Assembly: GCA_937907485.1 (NCBI GenBank)
Contig: CALESR010000033.1
Span: forward strand, 1-41,400
DNA: 41,400 nt
Source: an uncultured Paracoccaceae bacterium
GTDB lineage: Bacteria > Pseudomonadota > Alphaproteobacteria > Rhodobacterales > Rhodobacteraceae
Direction: 5' to 3'
The notes beneath the pieces were generated by a model that was given only the letters and a program-made list of their open reading frames with translations, did not search any database and was not told where the DNA came from. Below, piece by piece: positions 24,186 through 33,969 of the stretch (positions within the stretch are counted from its first letter, which is position 1; every line of letters starts with the position of its first letter). Position numbers and translations under genes: made by a program.

Positions 24186-26156
24186 ATGCCCCCCACCTAC
24201 CGCCCCGAGATCGACGGCCTGCGCGCGCTGGCCGTGCTGCCGGTGATCGCCTTTCACGCCGGATTCAGCGGCTTTTCCGGCGGCTTTGTCGGCGTCGATG
24301 TGTTCTTTGTCATCTCGGGCTATCTGATCACCGGAATTCTGGCCGCCGACCTGCGCGAGGGGCGCTATTCCATCGCCCGTTTCTATGAGCGCCGGGCGCG
24401 GCGCATCCTGCCGGCGCTGTTCGTCATGCTGGCGGCCTCAGTGCTGGCGGCGCAGGTGCTGCTGTTGCCACCGCCGTTCGAGGATTTCTCGGCCTCGGTC
24501 TTTACCGTCGTGCTGTTCCTGTCGAACATGCTGTTCCTGTCCGAGGTCGATTATTTCGCCCCCGCCGCCGAGGAGACCCCGCTGCTGCACACCTGGTCGC
24601 TGGCGGTCGAGGAGCAGTTCTACATCCTGTTTCCGCTGATCCTCAGGGTTCTTTGGCGCAGCGGGCGCGAGCGGGCGCTGTTTTGGGGCGTGCTGGTGGT
24701 GACCTTGGGCAGTTTCGCCTTTTCCGAATACGCGTGGCGCAGCATTTCCCCGGCGCAGAGCTTTTATTTCCTGCCGTCGCGCGCCTGGGAACTGGGGGCT
24801 GGGGCCCTGTGCGCCCTCTGGCAACCCAGGCGCCTGCCCATGGCGCTGCGGCAGGGGCTGGGATTGGCCGGGCTGGCGGCGATCGGCCTGTCGGTGGTCG
24901 CCCTCAACCGCGAGATGCCCTTTCCTTCGGCTTGGGCGCTGTTGCCGGTCGGCGGGGCCGTGGCGGTGATCCTGTTTGCCACCCAAGACACGCTGGCGGC
25001 GCGTCTCTTGTCGCTGCGCGCCGTGGTGGCAATCGGGCTTGTCAGCTATTCGGCCTATCTGTGGCACCATCCGCTGTTCGTCTTTGCCCGGCTGGCCCTC
25101 GACACCGCGCCGAGCCCGCTGCTGATGCTGGGCCTGTCGCTGCTGTCGCTGGCCCTGGCGGCGCTGAGCTGGCGCTTTGTCGAGCAGCCGTTTCGCGCCG
25201 CGCCCGGCCGCGCCGCCCGTCTGCCGCGCCGCGCGCAGGTCTATGGCGCCTCATTGGCCGGGATCGCCGCATTTGCCGCCTTTGGCCTCTGGGGCTATCT
25301 GACCGAGGGGCGCGCCGAACTCTGGCTGCGCTCAGCCAGCCCCGAGCAGCGACAGACCTTTGCCTTGCTCGCCCCGGCTGCCGAGCGGGTGCAGCATCTC
25401 GACGATGGCGGGTGCCGGTTCAACCAGCGCACCATCACGCCGCAGGTCCGCACGCGGATCGAGGCCTGTCACGCCCTGCATGGGCCCGGTCTGGCGGTCA
25501 TCGGCGATAGCCACGCGCTGAACCTCGCCGACGCCTTGATCCTCAATCAATCGGCGCCGTTTCTGGTCGGCGTGACGCAGGGCGCCTGTCGCCCCGACAG
25601 CCCGCGCGATGAATGCGGCTATGACGGCTTTGTCGCGCTGGTCGCTGACTCGCCCCAGCTTTTCGCCCGCGTGGTCTTTGAAGTCGCCGGTCAACACCTG
25701 ATCGAGGGGCCCGGCGGGCGGCGCACGGGCAAGCTGTTTTCGCTCTATGCCCATGACACGCCGATCCCCGACGGCGACATCACCCTTCTGGACGACCGCA
25801 TTCGCCGCAACGCCGATTTCCTGCGTGGGCTGGCGCAGCATGTGCCGGTGCTCTGGCTGACCCCGCGAGTCGAGGTTCACATCCGGACGGCGGACATCAT
25901 GGCGCTGGGCTGCAACCACCCCTTTGCCCTTCGCCCCGGTCAGGCCCAGATCTTTCAGCGGCTGGCCCGGGCCATCGAAGCCGAGATTGGCACCGGCTCG
26001 GGCGTTGGGGTTCTCGATCAGGGGCCACTGATGCATCTGACCCTGCCGCAGGATTTCCTCACCTGCGAGGCGCTGCACTGGCGTGACGGTGACCACCTCA
26101 GCGGCAGCGGGCTGGCCTGGCTGGGCGCACGTCTGGGGCCGCATCTGGCGCCTTGA
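24186..26156 (+). CDS. Surface-glycan O-acyltransferase (acyltransferase-3 plus SGNH domains)
   Basis: A 656-residue membrane protein. Residues 1 to about 370 are an acyltransferase-3 domain with about ten membrane helices; YRPEIDGLRALAVLPVIAFH gives the conserved Arg13 and His24, followed by GFVGVDVFFVISGYLI and FYERRARRILPAL. A periplasmic SGNH domain follows after the last helix: GDSHALN with the nucleophile Ser442, and DGDHLSG with Asp634 and His637. This matches OafA/OatA-like enzymes that acetylate O-antigen or other cell-surface sugars. ATG 24186 is the natural start. It is divergent from the FkbM gene and probably forms part of the same glycan decoration set. Confidence 0.92.
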   Translation: MPPTYRPEIDGLRALAVLPVIAFHAGFSGFSGGFVGVDVFFVISGYLITGILAADLREGRYSIARFYERRARRILPALFVMLAASVLAAQVLLLPPPFEDFSASVFTVVLFLSNMLFLSEVDYFAPAAEETPLLHTWSLAVEEQFYILFPLILRVLWRSGRERALFWGVLVVTLGSFAFSEYAWRSISPAQSFYFLPSRAWELGAGALCALWQPRRLPMALRQGLGLAGLAAIGLSVVALNREMPFPSAWALLPVGGAVAVILFATQDTLAARLLSLRAVVAIGLVSYSAYLWHHPLFVFARLALDTAPSPLLMLGLSLLSLALAALSWRFVEQPFRAAPGRAARLPRRAQVYGASLAGIAAFAAFGLWGYLTEGRAELWLRSASPEQRQTFALLAPAAERVQHLDDGGCRFNQRTITPQVRTRIEACHALHGPGLAVIGDSHALNLADALILNQSAPFLVGVTQGACRPDSPRDECGYDGFVALVADSPQLFARVVFEVAGQHLIEGPGGRRTGKLFSLYAHDTPIPDGDITLLDDRIRRNADFLRGLAQHVPVLWLTPRVEVHIRTADIMALGCNHPFALRPGQAQIFQRLARAIEAEIGTGSGVGVLDQGPLMHLTLPQDFLTCEALHWRDGDHLSGSGLAWLGARLGPHLAP

Positions 26157-26166
26157 TCCGCGTTGA

Positions 26167-26209
26167 CTGTGCGCCAATGCGCAACTCTGTGCGCCCGACG
26201 CGCGCAGTT
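26167..26209. promoter_or_regulatory. Tandem repeated operator-like sites upstream of the cytochrome genes
   Basis: CTGTGCGCC occurs at 26167-26175 and again at 26187-26195, exactly 20 bases apart. Each copy is followed by a reverse-complement GCGCA (26179-26183 and 26202-26206), so each makes an imperfect inverted repeat. Two helical turns between them suits cooperative binding of two dimers. The sites lie 80-120 bases before the cytochrome c' start. The regulator is not known. Confidence 0.4.
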
Positions 26210-26288
26210 CACGCGATTGCGACCACTGGCGCCGGGACGCCGCAGCTAGGCTGACAGCACCTGTCTCGAACATCCAAGGGAGCCATTG

Positions 26289-26750
26289 ATGCACCGCACT
26301 CTGACCGCGCTTCTCGCCACCGCCTTCCTCGCCCTGCCGTCAGTCGCCCCGGCGCAGGACGCCAACCCCAATGTCACCGCCCGCAAGGCCATGATGGGGC
26401 TTTATGCCTATAATCTGGGCGTGTTGGGCGGCATGGCGCAGGGCCAGATGCCCTATGACGCCGATCTCGCCCGTTCGGCGGCGACCAGCCTGTTCCACCT
26501 GTCGCGCTCGGGCTCGGCCCGGATGTGGCCGGCCGGCACCGACGCCACCGCGATGCCGGGCGCCACCCGCGCCTTGCCCGCGATCTGGGAAAACATGCCC
26601 GATTTCGGCGCCCGCGCCGGTGCTCTGGCTGCCGCGACCGAGGCGATGATGGCCGCGGCCGGCACCGATCTGGCGTCGCTGCAAGGCGCGATGGCCGGGC
26701 TGGGCGGCGCCTGCGGCGGCTGCCACCAGACCTATCGCATGGCGCAATAA
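26289..26750 (+). CDS. Cytochrome c' family protein
   Basis: A 153-residue exported monohaem cytochrome. The signal peptide is MHRTLTALLATAFLALPSVA with cleavage near APAQ (residue 23). Mature sequence starts as a helical bundle (NVTARKAMMGLYAYNLGVL) and ends with the C-terminal haem site ACGGCHQTYR (Cys142, Cys145, His146) as in cytochrome c'. ATG 26289 is preferred to the TTG three bases before it; GGGAG lies at 26278-26282. By family, cytochromes c' bind NO or act as electron carriers in the periplasm. The next gene starts 4 bases after the stop, so the two are one operon. Confidence 0.88.
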   Translation: MHRTLTALLATAFLALPSVAPAQDANPNVTARKAMMGLYAYNLGVLGGMAQGQMPYDADLARSAATSLFHLSRSGSARMWPAGTDATAMPGATRALPAIWENMPDFGARAGALAAATEAMMAAAGTDLASLQGAMAGLGGACGGCHQTYRMAQ

Positions 26751-26754
26751 GCCG

Positions 26755-27666
26755 ATGCGGCGGCTGGCGGCGGCGATTGTCGGGGCTGGGCTGGTGGGGT
26801 TGGCGGGGTTCTGGGTCTTGACCCGCCCCGCCGAGCTGTCGGCTGCGACCTTGACGCTGCTGGCCAGCCACCCCGCCGACGCCGCACGCGGCGAGGCGGT
26901 GTTCTGGGCCGCCGGCTGCGCCTCGTGCCACGCCGCCCCCGGAGTTGCCGCCAGCGCGCCGGTCGACCAGCGCCTGATTCTGGCCGGAGGGCGGCGCTTT
27001 GCCTCGCCCTTTGGCACCTTCACCGCGCCCAATGTCTCGATGCACCCGACGGCGGGCATCGGCACCTGGACGCTGGCACAGTTCGCCCGCGCGCTGCTGC
27101 TGGGCGTCTCGCCCGAGGGAGCGCATTATTACCCGGCCTTCCCCTATACGACCTATGCCCATGCGACAGCGACGGACGTGGCCGATCTCTGGGCCTTCTG
27201 GCAGGGTCTGCCCGCCGTCGACACGCCCAGCCAACCGCATGATCTGGGCTTTCCCTTTACCCTGCGGCGCGGCCTTGGCCTGTGGAAGCTGCTGAATCTG
27301 AGTGATGAATTCGTGATGACCGAGGCCAGCGATCCGGTGATCGAACGCGGGCGCTATCTGGTCGAGGCGCTGGGCCATTGCGGCGAATGCCATACGCCGC
27401 GCGATGCGCTGGGGGGGCTGCAACGGGACAACTGGCTGGCGGGCGGGCCCAATCCGGCGGGTCAGGGGCGGATTCCGACCGTGCCGCCGCAGGGTTGGGG
27501 GGCGAGCGATATCGCCAACTACCTGCAGTCGGGCTTTACACCCAGCTTTGACGTCGTGGGTGGGGAAATGGCCGATGTCGTCGCCAACATCGGCCGGATC
27601 GCGCCCGAGGACCGGGCGGCGATCGCGGCCTATCTGCTGGCGCTCAGATCATCGCCCAGTCTTTGA
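26755..27666 (+). CDS. Membrane-anchored di-haem cytochrome c
   Basis: A 303-residue protein with an N-terminal membrane anchor (AAAIVGAGLVGLAGFWVL, about residues 5-22) and two cytochrome c domains: CASCH at 55-59 and CGECH at 209-213. Candidate distal methionines include those in NVSMHP (about 96) and GGEMADVV. The layout resembles the cytochrome subunits of alcohol/aldehyde and other periplasmic dehydrogenases, but no dehydrogenase gene is next to it. Paired with the preceding cytochrome c', it may form an electron-transfer chain to or from the quinone pool or an oxidase. The redox partner is unknown. Confidence 0.88.
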   Translation: MRRLAAAIVGAGLVGLAGFWVLTRPAELSAATLTLLASHPADAARGEAVFWAAGCASCHAAPGVAASAPVDQRLILAGGRRFASPFGTFTAPNVSMHPTAGIGTWTLAQFARALLLGVSPEGAHYYPAFPYTTYAHATATDVADLWAFWQGLPAVDTPSQPHDLGFPFTLRRGLGLWKLLNLSDEFVMTEASDPVIERGRYLVEALGHCGECHTPRDALGGLQRDNWLAGGPNPAGQGRIPTVPPQGWGASDIANYLQSGFTPSFDVVGGEMADVVANIGRIAPEDRAAIAAYLLALRSSPSL

Positions 27667-27730
27667 AGGTCTTGGCCGGGGCCGGGGCCTTTGCAGTGAC
27701 CGGGACGGGCTGCTGTGCAGTATTCGACAT
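27644..27730 (-). CDS. Possible 28-residue small protein
   Basis: A minus-strand frame starting ATG 27730 encodes 28 residues, beginning MSNTAQQPV and ending TFKDWAMI, with an Ala/Pro/Lys middle. A strong ribosome-binding site, GAGGAA, lies six bases before the ATG, unlike random frames. Its 3' end overlaps the end of the di-haem cytochrome gene by 23 bases. I recognise no family. It could be a true small protein, a leader peptide, or chance; conservation would decide. Confidence 0.4.
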   Translation of the reverse strand: MSNTAQQPVPVTAKAPAPAKTFKDWAMI

Positions 27731-27914
27731 GGATTTCCTCAAGGGGTTTCGCGACAGATCGCCGCGGCTATAAGCATGGGTCGTGCGGACTGCGCAAGAG
27801 GTTCACACGCAATCGTGTCGAATTTGAGGCAAGTTATCCACAGCCCCCGCGGAACCCCGCGCACACCGCTTTCACGCTTGACTTGACCCCGTGGCGAAGG
27901 CCAAACCACCGGGC

Positions 27915-28958
27915 ATGAGCGCTGCGCAACTGACCATCGACCTCGACGCCGTCGCCGCCAACTGGCGGCGCCTGTCGCGCATGACGCGCGCCGAAACCGG
28001 CGTGACGATCAAGGCCGACGCCTATGGTCTGGGCGCGGTCCCGGTGGCGCGCACGCTGGCGATGGCGGGGGCGCGCAGCTTTTTCGTTGCCCTCGCCGAG
28101 GAAGGCGCCGCGCTGCGGCAGGCCCTTGGTGTCGGGCCGCGCATCTTTGTCTTCACCGGCCATATGGCGGGCGATGCGCAGCTGCTGCGCAACCTATCGC
28201 TGATCCCGCTGCTCAACTCCGCCGAACAGGCGCTGCGCCATTTCGAATCGCTGCCCGGCCATCCCTTTGGCGTGCAACTCGACAGCGGCATGAACCGGCT
28301 GGGCATGGAACCCGCCGAATGGTCGGCGCTGCGTGACATGGTGCTGGGGTTGGGGCCGCAGCTGGTGATGTCGCATCTGGCCTGCGCCGATGACCCCCAC
28401 CATGTGATGAACGCCGAGCAGTTGGACAATTTCCAAACGATGACAGCGGGTTACACGGGCGAGCGCTCGTTGTCGGCCACTGGCGGGCTGCTCTTGGGGC
28501 CCGAGTATCACTTTGACCTCGTGCGCCCCGGCATCGGGCTTTACGGCGGCGCCCCCTTTGCCGAGGCGCAGCCGGTGGTCTCGCTGGCGCTGCCGGTGGT
28601 GCAGGTGCGCGACGTTTCGGCGGGCGAACCTGTGGGGTATTCCTGCAGTTGGGTGGCCGAACGCGACTCGCGGATCGCCACGGTTGTCTCGGGCTATGCC
28701 GATGGGCTGTTGCGGTCGCTGTCCGGGCGCGCGACCCTGTGGGCGGGCGACACGCCCTGCCCCGTCGTCGGCCGCATTTCCATGGACCTGATTACCGTCG
28801 ATGTGACCGATCTGGACACGGCGCCGGATGCGCTGGATATTCTCGGCCCTCATCAAGGGCTTGACGCACTAGCTGACCAGGCGGGCACCATCGGCTACGA
28901 GGTGCTGACCGGCTTGGGCGCGCGCTATCGGCGCCGTTATGCAGGGCAAGGCGCATGA
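27915..28958 (+). CDS. alr: Alanine racemase
   Basis: A 347-residue PLP enzyme that makes D-alanine for peptidoglycan. The N-terminal barrel starts AQLTIDLDAVAANWRRL and carries the PLP lysine in GVTIKADAYGLGA (Lys33). The second catalytic base is Tyr242 in EPVGYSCSW, and DSGMNRLGM and SATGGLLLG are typical. The C-terminal domain has VVSGYADGLLRSLSG and CPVVGRISMDLITVDVTD. ATG 27915 fits the family N-terminus (MSAAQLTIDL); GTG 27891 in frame is an alternative. The stop overlaps mlaE in an ATGA arrangement, which suggests one operon linking cell-wall precursor and envelope-lipid genes. Confidence 0.95.
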   Translation: MSAAQLTIDLDAVAANWRRLSRMTRAETGVTIKADAYGLGAVPVARTLAMAGARSFFVALAEEGAALRQALGVGPRIFVFTGHMAGDAQLLRNLSLIPLLNSAEQALRHFESLPGHPFGVQLDSGMNRLGMEPAEWSALRDMVLGLGPQLVMSHLACADDPHHVMNAEQLDNFQTMTAGYTGERSLSATGGLLLGPEYHFDLVRPGIGLYGGAPFAEAQPVVSLALPVVQVRDVSAGEPVGYSCSWVAERDSRIATVVSGYADGLLRSLSGRATLWAGDTPCPVVGRISMDLITVDVTDLDTAPDALDILGPHQGLDALADQAGTIGYEVLTGLGARYRRRYAGQGA

Positions 28959-29737
28959 CCCCCACCGCCACCCTTGGTGCCATCGGACGGGCGACGGCCT
29001 CGGGCTTTGGCGCGCTGGGGCGCTTTGTCGCCTTTGGCGCGCAGGCGCTCGGCTGGGCGCTGCGCCCGCCGCTGTATTGGCGCGAAACGCTGACGCAGTT
29101 GGTGCTGATCGGCTGGCTCTCGTTGCCGGTGATCGGCTTGACCGCCTTGTTCACCGGCGCCGCGCTGGCGCTGCAGATCCACGCTGGATCGTCGCGGTTT
29201 TCGGCCGAATTCGCCGTGCCCTCCATCACCGCGATCGGCATGGTGCGCGAGTTGGGGCCAGTGCTGGGCGGCTTGATGGTGGCGGCGCGCGTCGCCTCGT
29301 CGATCGCCGCCGAGATCGCCACCATGAAGGTGTCCGAGCAGATCGACGCCCTGCGCACGCTTGCCGTCGAACCGATGCAATACCTGACCGTGCCGCGCCT
29401 GTTGGCGGCGACGCTGGCGATGCCGGTGCTGGTGGCGGTGGGCGACGCTGTCGGCATCCTGGGCGGCTGGGCCGTCGGGGTGACGCGACTGGGCTTCGAA
29501 TCCTCGGCCTATCTGCGCAACACCTTGGATTTTCTGGAGTTCTGGGACGTCGCCTCGGGCCTCGTCAAGGCGGCGGTTTTTGGTTTCCTGATCGCGCTGG
29601 CCGGGTGTCATGCCGGGATCAGCGCCGGGCGCGGCGCGATGGGCGTTGGCGCCGCGACGAAATCGGCGGTGGTTCTGGCCTCGGTTCTGATCCTGGCCGC
29701 GAATTACCTGCTCACCGAAGCGTTCTTTTCCGCATGA
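28955..29737 (+). CDS. mlaE: MlaE-family ABC permease (phospholipid transport)
   Basis: A 260-residue inner-membrane permease of the MlaE/YrbE family. The N-terminal interface helix is followed by about five membrane helices; family markers are ALALQIHAGSSRFSAEFAVP, the MVRELGPVLGGLMVAARVASSIAAEI block (about residues 95-120, given here in part), the MKVSEQIDALRTLAVEP loop and the late CHAGISAGRGAMGVG. It pairs with the ATPase that overlaps it by four bases. In E. coli the complex (MlaFEDB) moves phospholipids between membranes; here mlaD, mlaC and mlaB are not adjacent. It overlaps the end of alr. Confidence 0.92.
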   Translation: MTPTATLGAIGRATASGFGALGRFVAFGAQALGWALRPPLYWRETLTQLVLIGWLSLPVIGLTALFTGAALALQIHAGSSRFSAEFAVPSITAIGMVRELGPVLGGLMVAARVASSIAAEIATMKVSEQIDALRTLAVEPMQYLTVPRLLAATLAMPVLVAVGDAVGILGGWAVGVTRLGFESSAYLRNTLDFLEFWDVASGLVKAAVFGFLIALAGCHAGISAGRGAMGVGAATKSAVVLASVLILAANYLLTEAFFSA

Positions 29738-30474
29738 TCCGCGTCACCGATCTGAGCAAGCGGTTTGGCCCCAAGACGGTGCTCGACGGCGTGTCCTTTT
29801 CGCTGGCCAAGGGCGAGTCGCTGGTGGTGATCGGCAGTTCGGGCAGTGGCAAGTCGGTGCTGCTGAAATGTCTCCTCGGTCTGGAACGCGCCGAGCACGG
29901 CGAGGTGCAGATCGCCGGGTTGCGCAACCCGCAACCCCGCGCCATCGCGGCGCAGGTGGGCATGCTGTTTCAGGGCGCCGCCCTGTTTGATTCGCTGCCG
30001 GTCTGGCAGAATGTCGCCTTTCGCCCGATGCGCGGCACCGGCCGGATGCCGCGTCAGCAGGCGCGTGATCTGGCGGTCGAAACGCTGGCCCGCGTCGGTC
30101 TGGGCCCCGAAGTCGCCGATCTGTTCCCCGCCGAATTGTCAGGCGGCATGCAAAAACGGGTCGGTCTGGCCCGCGCGATTGTCGGCGATCCGCCGGTGCT
30201 GTTCTTTGACGAGCCGACCGCCGGGTTGGACCCGATCATGTCCGCCGTCATCAATGCCCTGATCCGCCGGATTGTGACCGAGACCGGCGCCACGGCGCTG
30301 ACCATCACGCATGACATGCGCACGCTGCGCGACGTCGCCGACCGGGTGGCGATGCTGCATCAGGGGCGATTCCACTGGCAGGGCAGCGCTGCCGAGGCGC
30401 TGACCACCGAGGACGCCGTGATGCGGCAATTCACGCTGGGACAGGTTGAGGGGCCGATTCCGACCCTGCGCTGA
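29734..30474 (+). CDS. mlaF: MlaF-family ABC ATPase (phospholipid transport)
   Basis: A 246-residue ATPase with Walker A GSSGSGKSVLL (residues 34-44), a Q-loop GMLFQGAALFDSLPVWQNVAF typical of MlaF, signature LSGGMQKRVGLARAI and Walker B VLFFDEPTAGLDPIM, with switch histidine in TITHDMRTL. The start ATG 29734 overlaps the mlaE stop (ATGA). It drives the MlaE permease. The gene ends two bases from the convergent FliM-like gene; no terminator is visible in that space. Confidence 0.92.
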   Translation: MIRVTDLSKRFGPKTVLDGVSFSLAKGESLVVIGSSGSGKSVLLKCLLGLERAEHGEVQIAGLRNPQPRAIAAQVGMLFQGAALFDSLPVWQNVAFRPMRGTGRMPRQQARDLAVETLARVGLGPEVADLFPAELSGGMQKRVGLARAIVGDPPVLFFDEPTAGLDPIMSAVINALIRRIVTETGATALTITHDMRTLRDVADRVAMLHQGRFHWQGSAAEALTTEDAVMRQFTLGQVEGPIPTLR

Positions 30475-30476
30475 GG

Positions 30477-31448
30477 TCAGCCCATCTCGCCCTCCCGCGT
30501 TTGCTCCAGATCGACCGCGGCGCTCCAGGCCTCGACCGCACGCGGCGCCGCATCCTGCATGACGGGATCGGGCCGGACGGCGCCGGGGATTTGCGTCAGC
30601 CGGATGGCGCGCATGCCCCGGCTTTGACCCAGCCGCCCCATGCCTTGCGGCGTGCCATCGAGCGCCACCAGTTGCACCTCTTCGAGATTGGACAGCGGCA
30701 AGACCAGCGACGATCCGACGCCGAGCTGCAGCACCTCGGCCAAGGGCAAGGTGACTCGGCCCAGTTCGGCCCTGAGGCTGGCAGGCGCGGCGAGGACCGA
30801 CGCCTCGAGCGCGTTGGACCAGCCCTGCTGCGCGGTCTTGGCGGCGGGCAGGTCGACCTCAGGGCTGGCAGGATCGCGCGGCAGGGCCAACATCAGGCGG
30901 GCTGGGCGCGACACGTCGCCCGCCACCAACTGCGCGGTCACCGCGATCAGGTCGAAATCGCCATCGTCCAGCAGGATGCCCAGCAGCCGGTGATCGGGCA
31001 CCGGACGCGCACTGCGCCAGCGGGTTGCCGGGTCGGCGGCGCCCAGTTCGCCAAGGCTGGTGTCGATGATCCCGGCCAGCAGTGTCGCATCGGTGGCGGT
31101 GGCGCGGCGGGGGTCGGACGCGCGCGAGGACAGGCGGCCGACGGTCATCGCCTCGATCAGGGTGGAAAATCCGGTCTGGTCGAGCAAGGCGAGGCCGACC
31201 TGCGCGCCATCGACGAGGGTGATGACAAAGGCATCGGGTTCGATGGTGTCGAGCAATTCGGCCAGCGAGGCGGATTTTCGGTGCAGCACCGCGTCCTCGG
31301 CCACCAGCGCGGTGTTGGCCGAGAGGCTGCGCGCAAAGGCACGCACCAGCGCGGCGGCCGGGCCGGTATCCACCACCTCGATCGGGGTGGGCGGTGGTCG
31401 CCGGGTCAGCTTGCGCCTGAGAACGGGGTCGAAATCGTCGTTTGGCAT
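30477..31448 (-). CDS. FliM/FliN-domain (SpoA) protein
   Basis: A 323-residue protein. The C-terminal SpoA-type domain (about residues 210-290) includes LEASVLAAPASLRAELGRV, a TLPLAEVLQLGVGSSLVLPL strand-helix and a GRLGQSRGMRAIRL stretch, as in the flagellar motor switch proteins FliM and FliN. The middle (about 85-200) resembles the FliM CheC-like region (TLIEAMTVGRLS). An N-terminal basic, proline-rich segment (LRRKLTRRPPPTP) may be a linker. No other flagellar or secretion gene is near. It could be a C-ring component of the Rhodobacterales flagellum encoded apart from its cluster, or a divergent switch protein. Confidence 0.7.
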   Translation of the reverse strand: MPNDDFDPVLRRKLTRRPPPTPIEVVDTGPAAALVRAFARSLSANTALVAEDAVLHRKSASLAELLDTIEPDAFVITLVDGAQVGLALLDQTGFSTLIEAMTVGRLSSRASDPRRATATDATLLAGIIDTSLGELGAADPATRWRSARPVPDHRLLGILLDDGDFDLIAVTAQLVAGDVSRPARLMLALPRDPASPEVDLPAAKTAQQGWSNALEASVLAAPASLRAELGRVTLPLAEVLQLGVGSSLVLPLSNLEEVQLVALDGTPQGMGRLGQSRGMRAIRLTQIPGAVRPDPVMQDAAPRAVEAWSAAVDLEQTREGEMG

Positions 31449-31510
31449 GGCCTGCCTATCCTGCCTTTGGCCGCAGGATCGCAGGTCCGGGTTAACAAAG
31501 CCTTGCCGAC

Positions 31511-33180
<1,670 letters not shown>

Positions 33181-33184
<4 letters not shown>

Positions 33185-33957
33185 GCGGCGTCCTTGTTGT
33201 GGCGGTGGATCACGGTCAGGCCGTGGATCGTCAGATCGTCTTCGACGGTGTCAAACAGGGCGGTGTCGCCCTGGGCAAACAGCGGGGCCAGTCCGCCGGT
33301 GCCGATGACTTTCATCGGTTGGCCATATTCGGCCTTGATCCTTGCCGTTATCCCTTCAATGAGGCCGATGTAACCCCAGAAAACGCCCGCCTGGATACAT
33401 TCCACGGTATTTGTGCCGATCACCTTCTCGGGCCGCGAGATATCGACATGCGGCAGCGCGGCGGCGCCTTGGTGCAGCGCTTCCAGACTGAGGTTGACGC
33501 CGGGCGAGATCACCCCCCCGACATAGGCGCCATCCCCGGCGACCACGTCGAAATTGGTGGCGGTGCCAAAATCGACCACGACGCAGTGCCCGCCGTGGCG
33601 GTCAAAGGCCCCGGCGGCATTCGCCAGCCGGTCCGGCCCCGGTCGCACCCCGGCCTCGACACGCGGCGGCACCGGCAGCAGGCATTCGGGCTTGCCCACC
33701 ACCAGCGGGCGGCAGTTGAAGTAACGGTCGGCGAGGACGCGCAGGTTGAACACCACCCGCGGCACGGTGGACGAGATGATGACATCCGAGATGCTGGCCT
33801 CGATCTTGTTCAGCATCAGCAGCGTCGAGAGCCAGACAAAATACTGGTCCGCCGTGCGCCGATGATCGGTGGCGGTGCGCCATGTGGCACGGAATTTCTC
33901 GCCGTCCCAGATGGCAAAGACGGTGTTGGTATTGCCGCAGTCGATGCAGAGCAGCAT
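33181..33957 (-). CDS. coaX: Type III pantothenate kinase
   Basis: A 258-residue kinase for the first step of coenzyme A synthesis. The ASKHA fold starts with MLLCIDCGNTNTVFAIWDG (phosphate loop, Asp6), and contains the VVDFGTATNFDVVAGDGAYVGG active-site region, GGVISPGVNLSLEALHQGAA, and the late GTGGLAPLF motif. ATG 33957 is chosen because GTGGAGG lies about seven bases upstream; a GTG at 33969 in frame is a weaker start. It follows birA by 12 bases and overlaps rnj. Type III kinases need a monovalent cation and are not inhibited by CoA. Confidence 0.95.
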
Positions 33958-33969
33958 GGGGGCCTCCAC

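Noticed and set aside
27834..27842. TTATCCACA, a perfect DnaA-box consensus upstream of alr
   Set aside because: Only one copy, no AT-rich unwinding region and no dnaA, parAB or repABC genes nearby; a single box does not make an origin.
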